Assembly (NCBI GenBank): GCA_900113385.1
Contig: FOPE01000016.1
Location: 1 to 57,801 of the forward strand
Direction: 5' to 3'
DNA from: Lachnospiraceae bacterium C7
GTDB taxonomy: Bacteria > Bacillota > Clostridia > Lachnospirales > Lachnospiraceae
DNA length: 57,801 nt
Made by a program: the position numbers and the translations under genes. Of the stretch, positions 1 to 7,235 are shown in pieces. Numbering within the stretch: position 1 is the stretch's first letter; each line of letters starts with the position of its first letter. The notes below the pieces were generated by a model. The model did not search any database, was not told the origin of the DNA, and saw only the letters and a program-made list of their open reading frames with translations.

Positions 1-253
1 GGTGCTCTTTGCGATTGTAACCTCGTTCTAAATAAACCGTCATGCGGTATCTAACTGATTAACAAATGAACAAAGAGACTGTGGTTGGAGCCTTTCTTAA
101 ACCATCAAGTGGTAGGAAATAATAACCGATCCACAGCATCCTAAATATCATAGTCGAACCTATAGAAAAGGTAAAGAAAAGACTATGACTTAATAGTTAT
201 AAAGACCTTGGAGAGGGTCTCTAAAAACTACTACTATATAATACGAGGACGTA
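1..253 (+). ncRNA. Candidate structured leader RNA upstream of the ABC operon (truncated by window start)
   Basis: No gene is visible here, but four hairpins lie in a row. CTCTTTG (5-11) pairs with CAAAGAG (71-77) around a small ACCG/CGGT hairpin (36-48). CTGTGG (79-84) pairs with CCACAG (131-136) around TTTCTT/AGGAAA and an ACCA/TGGT tip (101-113). CATAGTC (149-155) pairs with GACTATG (181-187) around ACCT/AGGT (158-172). TAGTT (194-198) pairs with AACTA (226-230) around AGACC/GGTCT (203-220). I looked for lysine, SAM, guanidine, glutamine and T-box signatures and did not find them. It could be a riboswitch-like leader of the transporter genes, or the 3' part of a longer RNA starting before the window. 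Confidence 0.4.
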
Positions 254-277
254 ATGATTTCATTACATAAATTATGA
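254..277 (+). CDS. Possible 7-codon leader peptide overlapping the permease start
   Basis: A GAGGA ribosome binding site at 245-249 sits 4 bases before ATG 254 but 24 bases before the permease ATG at 274, which has no site of its own. ATG 254 opens a seven-codon frame (MISLHKL) whose TGA at 275-277 overlaps the permease start as ATGA. This suggests translational coupling. It is inferred from spacing only. Confidence 0.3.
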   Translation: MISLHKL

Positions 278-924
278 GTTTAACAAATATTATTTTACAA
301 TTAACAGATGGAATGACAACTACAATAATGATTTTTGCATTGACATTGATTTTTTCTTTGCCATTAGGTCTTTTGATATGTGTAGGAAGAATGTCAAAAA
401 ATGCAGTAATTAGAAGTATTGTAAAGATATACATTTCGATTATGCGCGGTACGCCACTAATGTTGCAACTTTTAGTAGTGTATTTTGGACCATATTATTT
501 ATTAGGGCTTAACATAGCGCCTTGCTATAGAGGAATAGCTGTTGTAATAGCTTTTTCTATTAATTACGCAGCATATTTTGCAGAAATTTACCGTAGTGGA
601 ATAGCATCAATGCCAAAAGGACAGTACGAGGCAGCAACATTACTTGGATATAGTAAAGTTCAAACATTTTTTGTGATTATTTTGCCACAGGTTGTAAAAA
701 AGATTTTGCCAGCAATAACAAATGAGGTAATTACTCTAGTAAAGGATACTTCACTTGCTTTTTCAATTGCATATGCAGAAATGTTTACAGGAGCAAAAGC
801 CCTTGCAGCAGCAGAAAAAAGCATGTTACCTTTTGTTGTTGCAGCAGTATTCTATTACATATTTAATTTCGCTGTAGCAACAATTATGGAACTTTTAGAA
901 GAAAAAGTAAATTATTATCAGTAA
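274..924 (+). CDS. Amino-acid ABC transporter permease (His/Glu/Gln/Arg/opine family)
   Basis: Integral membrane subunit of a polar amino-acid importer. The 216-residue protein has about five hydrophobic segments. Its EAA loop, which docks the ATPase, is visible around residues 122-142 (EAATLLGYSKVQ followed by a conserved ILPQ). Length is normal for the family. The ATPase gene follows 45 bases downstream; no solute-binding protein gene lies inside the window, so it may sit upstream or elsewhere. ATG 274 is used because an in-frame TAA stands at 268-270. Its own ribosome binding site is poor, which fits coupling to the short frame at 254. The substrate cannot be fixed; cystine, glutamine or a basic amino acid are all possible. 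Confidence 0.9.
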   Translation: MSLTNIILQLTDGMTTTIMIFALTLIFSLPLGLLICVGRMSKNAVIRSIVKIYISIMRGTPLMLQLLVVYFGPYYLLGLNIAPCYRGIAVVIAFSINYAAYFAEIYRSGIASMPKGQYEAATLLGYSKVQTFFVIILPQVVKKILPAITNEVITLVKDTSLAFSIAYAEMFTGAKALAAAEKSMLPFVVAAVFYYIFNFAVATIMELLEEKVNYYQ

Positions 925-969
925 AAGCAAAGATTCGATAAATAGAAAAGCAAAAGGAAGATTCTTGAT

Positions 970-1728
970 ATGAAAATTTTAGAAATTAAAAATGCCAAAA
1001 AAAGCTTTGAAAATGTAGAAGTTTTAAAAGATATAAGCTTTTCGGTTAATGAAGGTGATGTTTTGTCAATTATTGGACCTTCAGGTTCTGGAAAATCAAC
1101 ACTTTTAAGATGTGCCACATTTTTAGAACAGCTAGATAAAGGTCAATTAGATTACATGGAAAAAACTGTTATTGAAACAAAAGAAGGAAAAGCACAATTT
1201 GTTTCAAAAGAAGCTAAAAAAGAAGCAATGGGCTGTTTTGGCCTTGTTTTTCAAAATTTTAATCTTTTTCCTCATTTTAGCGTACTTAAAAATATAATAG
1301 ATGCGCCAATTCGTGTTCAAAAACGCAATAAAAATGAAGTTATTGCAGAAGCACGAGAATTATTATCAAAAATGGGATTAGCAGATAAAGAAAATGCATA
1401 TCCATGTGAATTATCAGGTGGACAACAACAAAGAGTTTCCATAGCAAGAGCCTTAGTACTTAATCCTAAGATACTCTTTTTTGATGAACCTACATCAGCA
1501 TTAGATCCTGAACTCACAATAGAAATATTAAAAGTAATTAAAGAGCTTGCAAAAGAAAAAATGACTATGGTTATTGTTACTCACGAAATGGATTTCGCAA
1601 GAGACGTTTCCAATAGAATAATATTTATGGATAAAGGAATTATAGTAGAAGAAACGACACCAGAAAAACTCTTCAGCTCTACGAACCAGAGAACTAAAGA
1701 GTTTTTGGGAAAATATTCAAAAGTCTAG
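970..1728 (+). CDS. Amino-acid ABC transporter ATP-binding protein (GlnQ-like)
   Basis: Cytoplasmic ATPase that powers the importer whose permease is encoded just upstream. Visible motifs are Walker A (GPSGSGKST, near residues 36-44), the Q-loop (FQNFNLFPH), the signature LSGGQQQR, Walker B ([12 protein letters not shown]) and the switch histidine in VTHEMDFAR. Between Walker A and the Q-loop there is a lysine- and glutamate-rich insert of about 25 residues, as I recall from some clostridial GlnQ-type ATPases. At 252 residues the length is normal. The start ATG at 970 follows an AAGGAAG site at 954-960. Confidence 0.93.
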   Translation: MKILEIKNAKKSFENVEVLKDISFSVNEGDVLSIIGPSGSGKSTLLRCATFLEQLDKGQLDYMEKTVIETKEGKAQFVSKEAKKEAMGCFGLVFQNFNLFPHFSVLKNIIDAPIRVQKRNKNEVIAEARELLSKMGLADKENAYPCELSGGQQQRVSIARALVLNPKILFFDEPTSALDPELTIEILKVIKELAKEKMTMVIVTHEMDFARDVSNRIIFMDKGIIVEETTPEKLFSSTNQRTKEFLGKYSKV

Positions 1729-1736
1729 AGGTAAAT

Positions 1737-1765
1737 TTGACAATTTGCTAAATTATGTATAAAAT
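1737..1765 (+). promoter_or_regulatory. SigmaA-type promoter for the rsgI-like gene
   Basis: TTGACA (1737-1742), a 17-base spacer and TAAAAT (1760-1765), a near-consensus housekeeping promoter. Transcription would start near 1772, exactly where the following hairpin begins. Confidence 0.6.
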
Positions 1766-1771
1766 ATATGC

Positions 1772-1828
1772 AAATGTCTCATAAGAAAGGTATAAGAATT
1801 ATTTTTCTATGGGACATTTTATGTTTTT
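1772..1828 (+). terminator. Terminator-like hairpin after the ABC operon and at the start of the rsgI leader
   Basis: AAATGTC (1772-1778) pairs with GACATTT (1813-1819), and the stem continues inward through TCATA/TATGG and GAAA/TTTT. A T-rich stretch follows (ATGTTTTT, 1821-1828). It can end the ABC transcript. Because the promoter at 1737-1765 fires just before it, it may also act as an attenuator for the next gene. Confidence 0.55.
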
Positions 1829-1853
1829 AATTTAGGAAATAGAGAGTTAAAAT

Positions 1854-3065
1854 ATGAAAGCATTGATTTTAGACAAAGAAGACGATGGAGTTGTCGTACT
1901 GCGTGAGGATGGCGAGGTTCTTACGGTTAATAGTCAAGGCGATATAGGTGAGTCGATAGAACTTGATGATGAAAATAAAAAAGCCAGCGCAAACAGTTAC
2001 CTTAAAGGTATTATGTTAAGCGTTGCTATGTTTTTTATGGTTATTTTTGCAACAGGTAGTTACAGATACTATTGTGTAAGTCCTGTGGCATATGTTTCTA
2101 TGGACGTTAATCCATCAGTAGAGTATGTGTTAAACCGACAAGGTAATGTTATAGAGGTTAATGCGCTAAACAGTGATGGAGAGAGCATTGTTAAAGAATA
2201 CAATGAAAAGAGCAGATCTCATTGTAGTTTATCATCGGCAGTGGTTAGCACGACTAATATATTGTATGACAACAGATATCTTAGAAAAAGTAAAAATTAC
2301 ATATTGGTAAATGTATCTAGTGACAATATTAAAAATCAAAAACAAATTGAAAAACAGGTACAAGAGGCAATAGATGAAAGAAAAGATACATCCATTAATT
2401 TGTATGTAACTGAAGCTACAACAAAAGAGCACACTAAAGCAAAAAAATTAGGATTATCAACAGGCCGTTATGTAATGATGGAGAAAATCTACAAAGGCGA
2501 CAAGGATTATGTTGATAACGATGATGAAGATATTTCAGAAGAAATGGTTGAAAATTGTGCTAATGATTCAGTATTTAATCTACTTTCATCTTCAGGGTGT
2601 ATTAAAGAGGATACATCAGAAGGAGAGACAATTTTAGCTGAGGATAGTAAAAATAGTAAAAATAAACTAGACAAAGAAAAGGCTAAGGTTGATGACAAAA
2701 ACTTAGAAAAGGATAGTTCTACTAAAGGTAGCGAAAAGGCTACGGATGACGATAGTAGTTCTATGAACAAAGAGTTTGCTGATAAAAATTCTACTAATGC
2801 ACAACAAAAAGATACTAGTAATATTACATCAGAAGATAACACTAAAATCGACAAAAGTATAAAATTTATAGAGGGCAATGAACTTCCAGCAAGCGGAGGC
2901 AACGGAAAAGATTCACAATCGATTTTTTCAGGTAAATCAGCTAACAATACAACTACTGAAGATCAAAGCCTAAGCAACAAATTTAATAAGTCAAATAAGA
3001 ATAACAAAAACATTCAGCAAAAGCAAAATACCCAAGACAAGCAGAATCAGCAGTATGGTGAATGA
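1854..3065 (+). CDS. RsgI-like membrane anti-sigma factor, without an adjacent sigI
   Basis: 403-residue single-pass membrane protein. Residues 1-35 resemble the cytoplasmic RsgI N-terminal anti-sigma domain (alternating hydrophobic strands around a DG turn). One membrane segment lies at about 50-68. Outside it, residues 79-110 carry the family hallmark (VSMDVNPSVEYVLN, then ALNSDGE). The rest, from about residue 215, is a low-complexity Ser/Asp/Lys/Asn/Gln-rich tail ending in a Gln/Asn-rich stretch. In known systems RsgI holds sigma factor SigI at the membrane and releases it on envelope or polysaccharide signals. No sigI-like gene lies next to it. The ribosome binding site (AGAGAG) is weak. 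Confidence 0.8.
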   Translation: MKALILDKEDDGVVVLREDGEVLTVNSQGDIGESIELDDENKKASANSYLKGIMLSVAMFFMVIFATGSYRYYCVSPVAYVSMDVNPSVEYVLNRQGNVIEVNALNSDGESIVKEYNEKSRSHCSLSSAVVSTTNILYDNRYLRKSKNYILVNVSSDNIKNQKQIEKQVQEAIDERKDTSINLYVTEATTKEHTKAKKLGLSTGRYVMMEKIYKGDKDYVDNDDEDISEEMVENCANDSVFNLLSSSGCIKEDTSEGETILAEDSKNSKNKLDKEKAKVDDKNLEKDSSTKGSEKATDDDSSSMNKEFADKNSTNAQQKDTSNITSEDNTKIDKSIKFIEGNELPASGGNGKDSQSIFSGKSANNTTTEDQSLSNKFNKSNKNNKNIQQKQNTQDKQNQQYGE

Positions 3066-3074
3066 TGACAGCAA

Positions 3075-3107
3075 AGTCGCTCTTACATAACGTAGGGGCG
3101 ACTTTTT
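3075..3107 (+). terminator. Intrinsic terminator of the rsgI-like gene
   Basis: AGTCGCTCTTAC (3075-3086) pairs with GTAGGGGCGACT (3092-3103) around a five-base loop, followed by a T run (3103-3107). Confidence 0.85.
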
Positions 3108-3140
3108 ATTATCGCTTTTTATTATCGCTTTTTATTGTAG
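3103..3140. repeat. 13-bp direct repeat after the terminator
   Basis: The unit TTTTTATTATCGC occurs at 3103-3115 and 3116-3128, with a third partial copy from 3129. It looks like a local slippage duplication of the terminator tail. Confidence 0.6.
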
Positions 3141-3581
3141 ATTTTTATTATTAATTTTTGGTATTAATATTCTTTATCAATTTTTGTTGTCAATTTTACT
3201 AGCAATTTAGTTTTGTTAGGGACTTGAATTAGCAACAAATGAGTCAATAGAAGAAAAAATATAAATAAATAGTAAAGTTTCTAAAAAAAATGCCGATAAA
3301 CTATGAAGACAGTATTAAGGCAATGTTTCTAAAAACTAAAAAAATGAAACGATTGTAAAATAAGACCACTTGAAATTGGTAAAATGTTATAGTAAAATTA
3401 AACTTATACTAAAAAAAAGCAATGAAGTGCACAAATTTGGAGAAGGGTTAAAGTATAATGTAGATCAGATTTGATGCAGCAACTAGTGAGGAGGATGGTA
3501 ATATTTTCTAGGGTAATTTAATAGAGAAGCTATATGTTAACCGAGCATTTTCCTTAAATAGAGGAAGAGAAGAGGAAAACT
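3141..3581. other. Gene-free AT-rich stretch before the NUDIX gene
   Basis: No convincing gene or stable hairpin was seen. It holds one promoter-like pair (3370-3398) about 180 bases before the NUDIX start. A GAGGAGG sequence directly abuts an ATG at 3495, which is too close to act as a ribosome binding site for it. Confidence 0.5.
3370..3398 (+). promoter_or_regulatory. Promoter for the NUDIX gene
   Basis: TTGAAA (3370-3375), 17-base spacer, TAAAAT (3393-3398). It is the best match in the intergenic stretch and implies a long untranslated leader of about 175 bases. Confidence 0.45.
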
Positions 3582-4118
3582 ATGAAAAAATTGTTAGTTC
3601 TAGACAAAAAGAATTATACAGATAAAATGCCTGTATATGAAAAGTTTTCAGTTCGAGCTGTCATTGTAAAAGACGGCAAATTAGCAACCCAATTAGGCAG
3701 TGATGGGGATTATAAAATTCTAGGTGGAGGAATAGAAGCCGGGGAAGATTATAAGACTGCTATTATTAGAGAGGTTAAAGAAGAAGCTGGACTTGTAGTT
3801 AAGGCTAATTCTATCGTAGAAATCGGGGAAATTGAAGAAAAAAGAGAAGATTTGTACAAGAAAAATATAAAATATGTATGCCATTCATATTTTTATTTCT
3901 GTGACATTACAAATGACAGAGTAGAAACGCATATGACAGAAAGTGAGATAAGAAAAGGTTATCATTTAAGTTGGGCATTGCCGGAAGAAATTATAGAAGG
4001 TAATAAAAAATTTTTAAATCAACCTTGGATTTATAGGGACACTGAATTTGTCAAGATGTATAAAAATCATGAATTTGATGATGTTTATGCGCTTTCGAAT
4101 GAGACTTCAATTATGTAG
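3582..4118 (+). CDS. NUDIX hydrolase
   Basis: 178-residue cytoplasmic protein with a full NUDIX box, the Mg2+-binding site that cleaves nucleoside-diphosphate-X bonds. The box runs from about residue 49 (GGGIEAGEDYKTAI) into REVKEEAGL. The preceding segment (FSVRAVIVKDGKLA) fits the first strands of the fold. The C-terminal 60 residues include aromatic clusters that may set substrate choice. The substrate is unknown; damaged nucleotides, NDP-sugars or nucleotide signals are all possible. ATG 3582 follows a GAGAAGAGGA site. It stands alone between a terminator and the alarmone synthetase gene. Confidence 0.9.
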   Translation: MKKLLVLDKKNYTDKMPVYEKFSVRAVIVKDGKLATQLGSDGDYKILGGGIEAGEDYKTAIIREVKEEAGLVVKANSIVEIGEIEEKREDLYKKNIKYVCHSYFYFCDITNDRVETHMTESEIRKGYHLSWALPEEIIEGNKKFLNQPWIYRDTEFVKMYKNHEFDDVYALSNETSIM

Positions 4119-4333
4119 ATTAAATTAAGTAGGTTATATGAATTAAGTTATGTAGGTTGCAGTCGAGTCAGTCTACGTAAATTTTACTAAATTTTACATA
4201 ACCATGATAGAACAAATTAATTTTTTCCTTTAACATATTTTTGAATGCTAAAGAAAAACGGTTTTAAATGCTAGAAGGTTAATTTAGGAAAAAGATTTTT
4301 GCGAGAAATCGCGTGATTTGGGGGAGATATATC

Positions 4334-5011
4334 ATGGAAAAGACAATAAATAATGCATCAGTTTTATTTAGAACAAGAATAGATATTTATTCAGATGATA
4401 AGAGAAAAGAAGAAATTTTATATAGATGGAGCGAGAAAGAATTTCAGCAACTTCACGAGCGTGCAAGATGTGAAGTGATGAATTATATTACAGAGATGGA
4501 TGAGATGTATAAGCAAAAAAATGGAAATGGATTTATTCGCCATCTTGAGAATAGAATGAAGACTCCAGAGAGTATTTGTGGCAAATTAGAAAGAAAAGGA
4601 TACCCATTTGATTTTGACGTAGCAGTTGAAAAGTTAAACGATATTTCAGGGGTTCGTGTGATTTGTTTTTGCCTAAAAGAGATATATTGGCTTGTAAATA
4701 AAATTAAAACAGATGGAAGATTTAAAGTATTAAAAACAAAAGATTATATTAAGCATCCAAAAAATAATGGATATCAAAGCTATCATATTATTTTAGAAGT
4801 CCCAATCAAAGACGAAAAAGGTATCCGTACCATGAGAGTAGAAGTTCAAATTAGAACAATTATTATGGATGCATGGGCATCGGTGGATCAAAGAATTATA
4901 TACAAAAAAAAGAAAAAAATTTCATCTCGCCTTAAAGAAAGAGTTAAACAATATGGAAAAATAGGACATTTATTAGATGAAATGATACAAAACACAATAG
5001 ATGAGGCGTAG
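4334..5011 (+). CDS. Small alarmone synthetase (RelQ/RelP type GTP pyrophosphokinase)
   Basis: 225-residue single-domain RelA/SpoT synthetase, which moves pyrophosphate from ATP to GTP or GDP to make (p)ppGpp. Conserved elements are LNDISGVRVIC, DYIKHPKNNGYQSYH and VEVQIRT (beta strand with the catalytic Glu and Arg/Thr). There is no HD hydrolase, TGS or ACT domain, unlike the long Rel protein at 34872. ATG 4334 is chosen over GTG 4313 because GGGGGAG (4319-4325) is well spaced before it. Such enzymes respond at the level of transcription to stress. It is monocistronic, with its own terminator. Confidence 0.92.
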   Translation: MEKTINNASVLFRTRIDIYSDDKRKEEILYRWSEKEFQQLHERARCEVMNYITEMDEMYKQKNGNGFIRHLENRMKTPESICGKLERKGYPFDFDVAVEKLNDISGVRVICFCLKEIYWLVNKIKTDGRFKVLKTKDYIKHPKNNGYQSYHIILEVPIKDEKGIRTMRVEVQIRTIIMDAWASVDQRIIYKKKKKISSRLKERVKQYGKIGHLLDEMIQNTIDEA

Positions 5012-5036
5012 AGATAATTAGTTATGCAAGACACAG

Positions 5037-5068
5037 GGAATATTCTTGAAAAGGGATATTCCTTTTTT
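5037..5068 (+). terminator. Intrinsic terminator of the small alarmone synthetase
   Basis: GGAATATTC (5037-5045) pairs with GGATATTCC (5054-5062), followed by TTTTTT. Confidence 0.8.
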
Positions 5069-5102
5069 GTGTAAGATATGTGGCTTGAACTATAATATTT
5101 AG

Positions 5103-5130
5103 TTACAAAATAGCAGATATATGATAAAAT
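5103..5130 (+). promoter_or_regulatory. Promoter for the SseB operon
   Basis: TTACAA (5103-5108), 16-base spacer, TAAAAT (5125-5130). It lies just after the terminator of the upstream gene and 129 bases before the SseB start. Confidence 0.5.
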
Positions 5131-5258
5131 AGTAGCAAGGGTTTTATTAGCTTAATTAATAGAGGCTATGACTTAAGATAAGACATTTATTTTGAAGATA
5201 AAGGTTTAGAATTATGGAGAACCTTAATATATAGGTAAAGGAAGAAAGGGTCACTGAA

Positions 5259-6194
5259 ATGGAAAATAATAACAAAGAAACAAACGAACAAGTAGACATC
5301 GAGATGACAATAGATGTAAAGAACAAAGAATTAGAAGAATTATTAGATGATTATAATGAGCACAAAGATGCACCACATCTTACAAGATTAGTTAATCATA
5401 TTGCAATCAGTAGAGTGCTTGTGCCAGCATTAATGAATGATGATGAGCAGCCAGTTCCTTGCTTTATTCAAAACAAAAATGGCGAGTTGTACATGCCAAT
5501 TTATACATCAAAAGAGCAGATTCCAGAGGAGCCTAAGAGCCCTATTATTATCAACATGCCATTTATTGCAGTTGCCGATATGGCTACTAATCCAGAATTA
5601 AATGTTACTGGAATTGTAATTAATGCTTTTTCAGGTAACTTAATTTTCAAAAAACAATTACTAGAAAAGATCATGAGAGTTGAAAAAGCAAAACGTGAAG
5701 GTGATATTAAAGGCGTACAGCTTACAGAAGAACAATATCACGTTTTAACTAGAAAACAAGTAGAGTTTACTCTTTTACCAAAGAAATTATTTGATGAAGG
5801 TGAGAAATTAATGGATGAAATTTCTGATGGTAAAGAAGAGTATATGGATCAATTATATGAAGATTTTTATCAAGAAAAAAGATTATATCCATATCTTGAA
5901 GAAGAATTTTCAGTAATGACAATGAACTTAAATGAAAATCTAAGAATCTTAAGAGTAGATTTTCCAGAAAGATACATGGAGGTACCTTCATGCTATAGAG
6001 TCTATTTAGTTTGGGATAAAGAAAAAGAAGAAGGTAGATATTTTACTATCGAAAAAACTGAAAACTCAGATGAAAGACTTTTAGGTGAAGTTGTCGAAGA
6101 GATTTCCCATGTTGATCATGGTACAGCACCTGTAGAAGGAGCAGAACTTCAGACAATTGTGGACCTTGTTATGAAGGAAGAAGTAGAAGCGTAG
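5259..6194 (+). CDS. SseB family protein
   Basis: 311-residue soluble protein. Residues about 35-125 match the SseB N-terminal fold: FIQNKNGELYMPIYTSKEQ, then a hydrophobic strand, then GIVINAFSGNLIF. The C-terminal part (from about residue 225) has a second alpha/beta region resembling the SseB C-terminal domain. SseB takes its name from an Escherichia coli serine-sensitivity phenotype; its biochemical role is unknown. A charged Glu/Lys-rich linker joins the halves. The start follows an AAGGAAGAAAGGG site. The next gene starts 11 bases after the stop, so the two are cotranscribed. Confidence 0.8.
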   Translation: MENNNKETNEQVDIEMTIDVKNKELEELLDDYNEHKDAPHLTRLVNHIAISRVLVPALMNDDEQPVPCFIQNKNGELYMPIYTSKEQIPEEPKSPIIINMPFIAVADMATNPELNVTGIVINAFSGNLIFKKQLLEKIMRVEKAKREGDIKGVQLTEEQYHVLTRKQVEFTLLPKKLFDEGEKLMDEISDGKEEYMDQLYEDFYQEKRLYPYLEEEFSVMTMNLNENLRILRVDFPERYMEVPSCYRVYLVWDKEKEEGRYFTIEKTENSDERLLGEVVEEISHVDHGTAPVEGAELQTIVDLVMKEEVEA

Positions 6195-6205
6195 GAGGAA
6201 TTTTT

Positions 6206-6580
6206 ATGCGCGCATATTTAGATGATGGAACTTTTGATTTGTTAGGGTTAGTATATTTATTTCAAGTTGGAATAGATATATCAGCAGGACATATAACTCC
6301 AGTGGCATATATTAATTTTGTAGAAGAGCCAGATTTTGGATGTGAAGGTCGACCAGAGGGCGAAATCGTCTTTGCAAAACTTGAGGTTTATACAGATAAG
6401 GGACCAAAAAAATTATTAGCAACAGAGGCTATGCTAGATGAGACTGGTTTATATGATCATATGTGGGTAGGCTTTTTGAAGAAAAAAGACGGAACAACAG
6501 AGTTTGTTAGCCACAGAGATGGTATAGACGAGTATACGGTTGTTGATAAATCTAAGTGGGATTCCTTAAAAGAAGAGTAG
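6206..6580 (+). CDS. Conserved-looking protein of unknown function, paired with SseB
   Basis: I do not recognise this 124-residue protein. It is acidic, has no membrane segment or signal peptide, and reads as a mixed alpha/beta protein (hydrophobic strands VAYINFVEE, EIVFAKLEVYTD, MWVGFLK). A strong AGGAGGA site precedes ATG 6206. Being 11 bases behind the SseB gene and before a shared terminator, it probably acts with SseB. Confidence 0.75.
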   Translation: MRAYLDDGTFDLLGLVYLFQVGIDISAGHITPVAYINFVEEPDFGCEGRPEGEIVFAKLEVYTDKGPKKLLATEAMLDETGLYDHMWVGFLKKKDGTTEFVSHRDGIDEYTVVDKSKWDSLKEE

Positions 6581-6586
6581 CAAATA

Positions 6587-6634
6587 AAAAATCTAGTAGA
6601 GAGACTTAAAAGTCAATCTGCTAGATTTTTTTTC
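6587..6634. terminator. Bidirectional terminator between the SseB operon and ybaK
   Basis: AAAAATCTAGTAGAGAGACT (6587-6606) pairs, with few mismatches, with AGTCAATCTGCTAGATTTTT (6611-6630). A-runs and T-runs on opposite sides let it stop transcripts from both converging operons. Confidence 0.8.
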
Positions 6635-7120
6635 TTAGTGTTTTGCAATAATGTCAGCAAAAGTAGAATTAATAACTTTTGTAAGATCCATAGGATTTAA
6701 TTTAATAGATGTTCCAATTCGACCACCACTAATATAGATTTGATCAAAATTTTCGGCAGTTGAATCAATTACAGTTTGAAACTGTTTTTTCATACCAAGT
6801 GGTGAACAACCGCCACGAACATATCCAGTTAATGCAGTTAAATCTTTTACATGAATCATTTCAACTGACTTTTCTTTTACAGAACGGGCAGCAGCCTTTA
6901 AATCTACTTCTTCTGCAATAGGGATAACAAATACGTAATGTGTTCTGCTTTTTCCCTTCATTACTAAAGTTTTATATGATTGCTCGATAGGAGCACCAGT
7001 TGCTTCAGCAGTATGAATTCCATCAATAAATTCATCACATTCATAGTTTATTAATTCGTAATTAATTTTATTACGATCTAGAATGCGTACAGCATTGGTT
7101 TTTGCTTCTTTTTTTGCCAT
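6635..7120 (-). CDS. ybaK: YbaK/EbsC family Cys-tRNA(Pro) deacylase
   Basis: 161-residue trans-editing enzyme that hydrolyses mischarged Cys-tRNA(Pro). It shows the family pattern: KTNAVRILD at the N-terminus, YKTLVMKG around residues 49-56, the conserved AARSV segment near residue 78, and GYVRGGCSPLGMKK near residues 99-112 which lines the active site, ending with GGRIGTSIKL. Length is typical. An AGGAGGA site precedes the start on the minus strand. It is monocistronic, with its own promoter at 7180-7208. Confidence 0.92.
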   Translation of the reverse strand: MAKKEAKTNAVRILDRNKINYELINYECDEFIDGIHTAEATGAPIEQSYKTLVMKGKSRTHYVFVIPIAEEVDLKAAARSVKEKSVEMIHVKDLTALTGYVRGGCSPLGMKKQFQTVIDSTAENFDQIYISGGRIGTSIKLNPMDLTKVINSTFADIIAKH

Positions 7121-7179
7121 GATTTTGTCCTCCTATTATAAATCCGGTTAATGGCCTAAATTAATGTAGCCAATTTGGA

Positions 7180-7208
7180 TTATAGCAAAATAGCAAGAAA
7201 ATGACAAA
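7180..7208 (-). promoter_or_regulatory. Promoter for ybaK
   Basis: On the minus strand, TTGTCA (7208-7203), 17-base spacer, TATAAT (7185-7180), about 60 bases before the start codon. Confidence 0.65.
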
Positions 7209-7235
7209 TCAGAGGTGATATGCTAGCCTATAATG

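Noticed and set aside
1-250. Lysine riboswitch, SAM riboswitch or T-box
   Set aside because: None of the conserved core strings or the T-box TGGNACCGCG sequence was found; only generic hairpins are visible.
2507-2947. A 146-codon open frame on the minus strand
   Set aside because: It is antisense to the low-complexity tail of the RsgI-like protein and consists of Ser/Leu-rich shadow sequence; no ribosome binding site.
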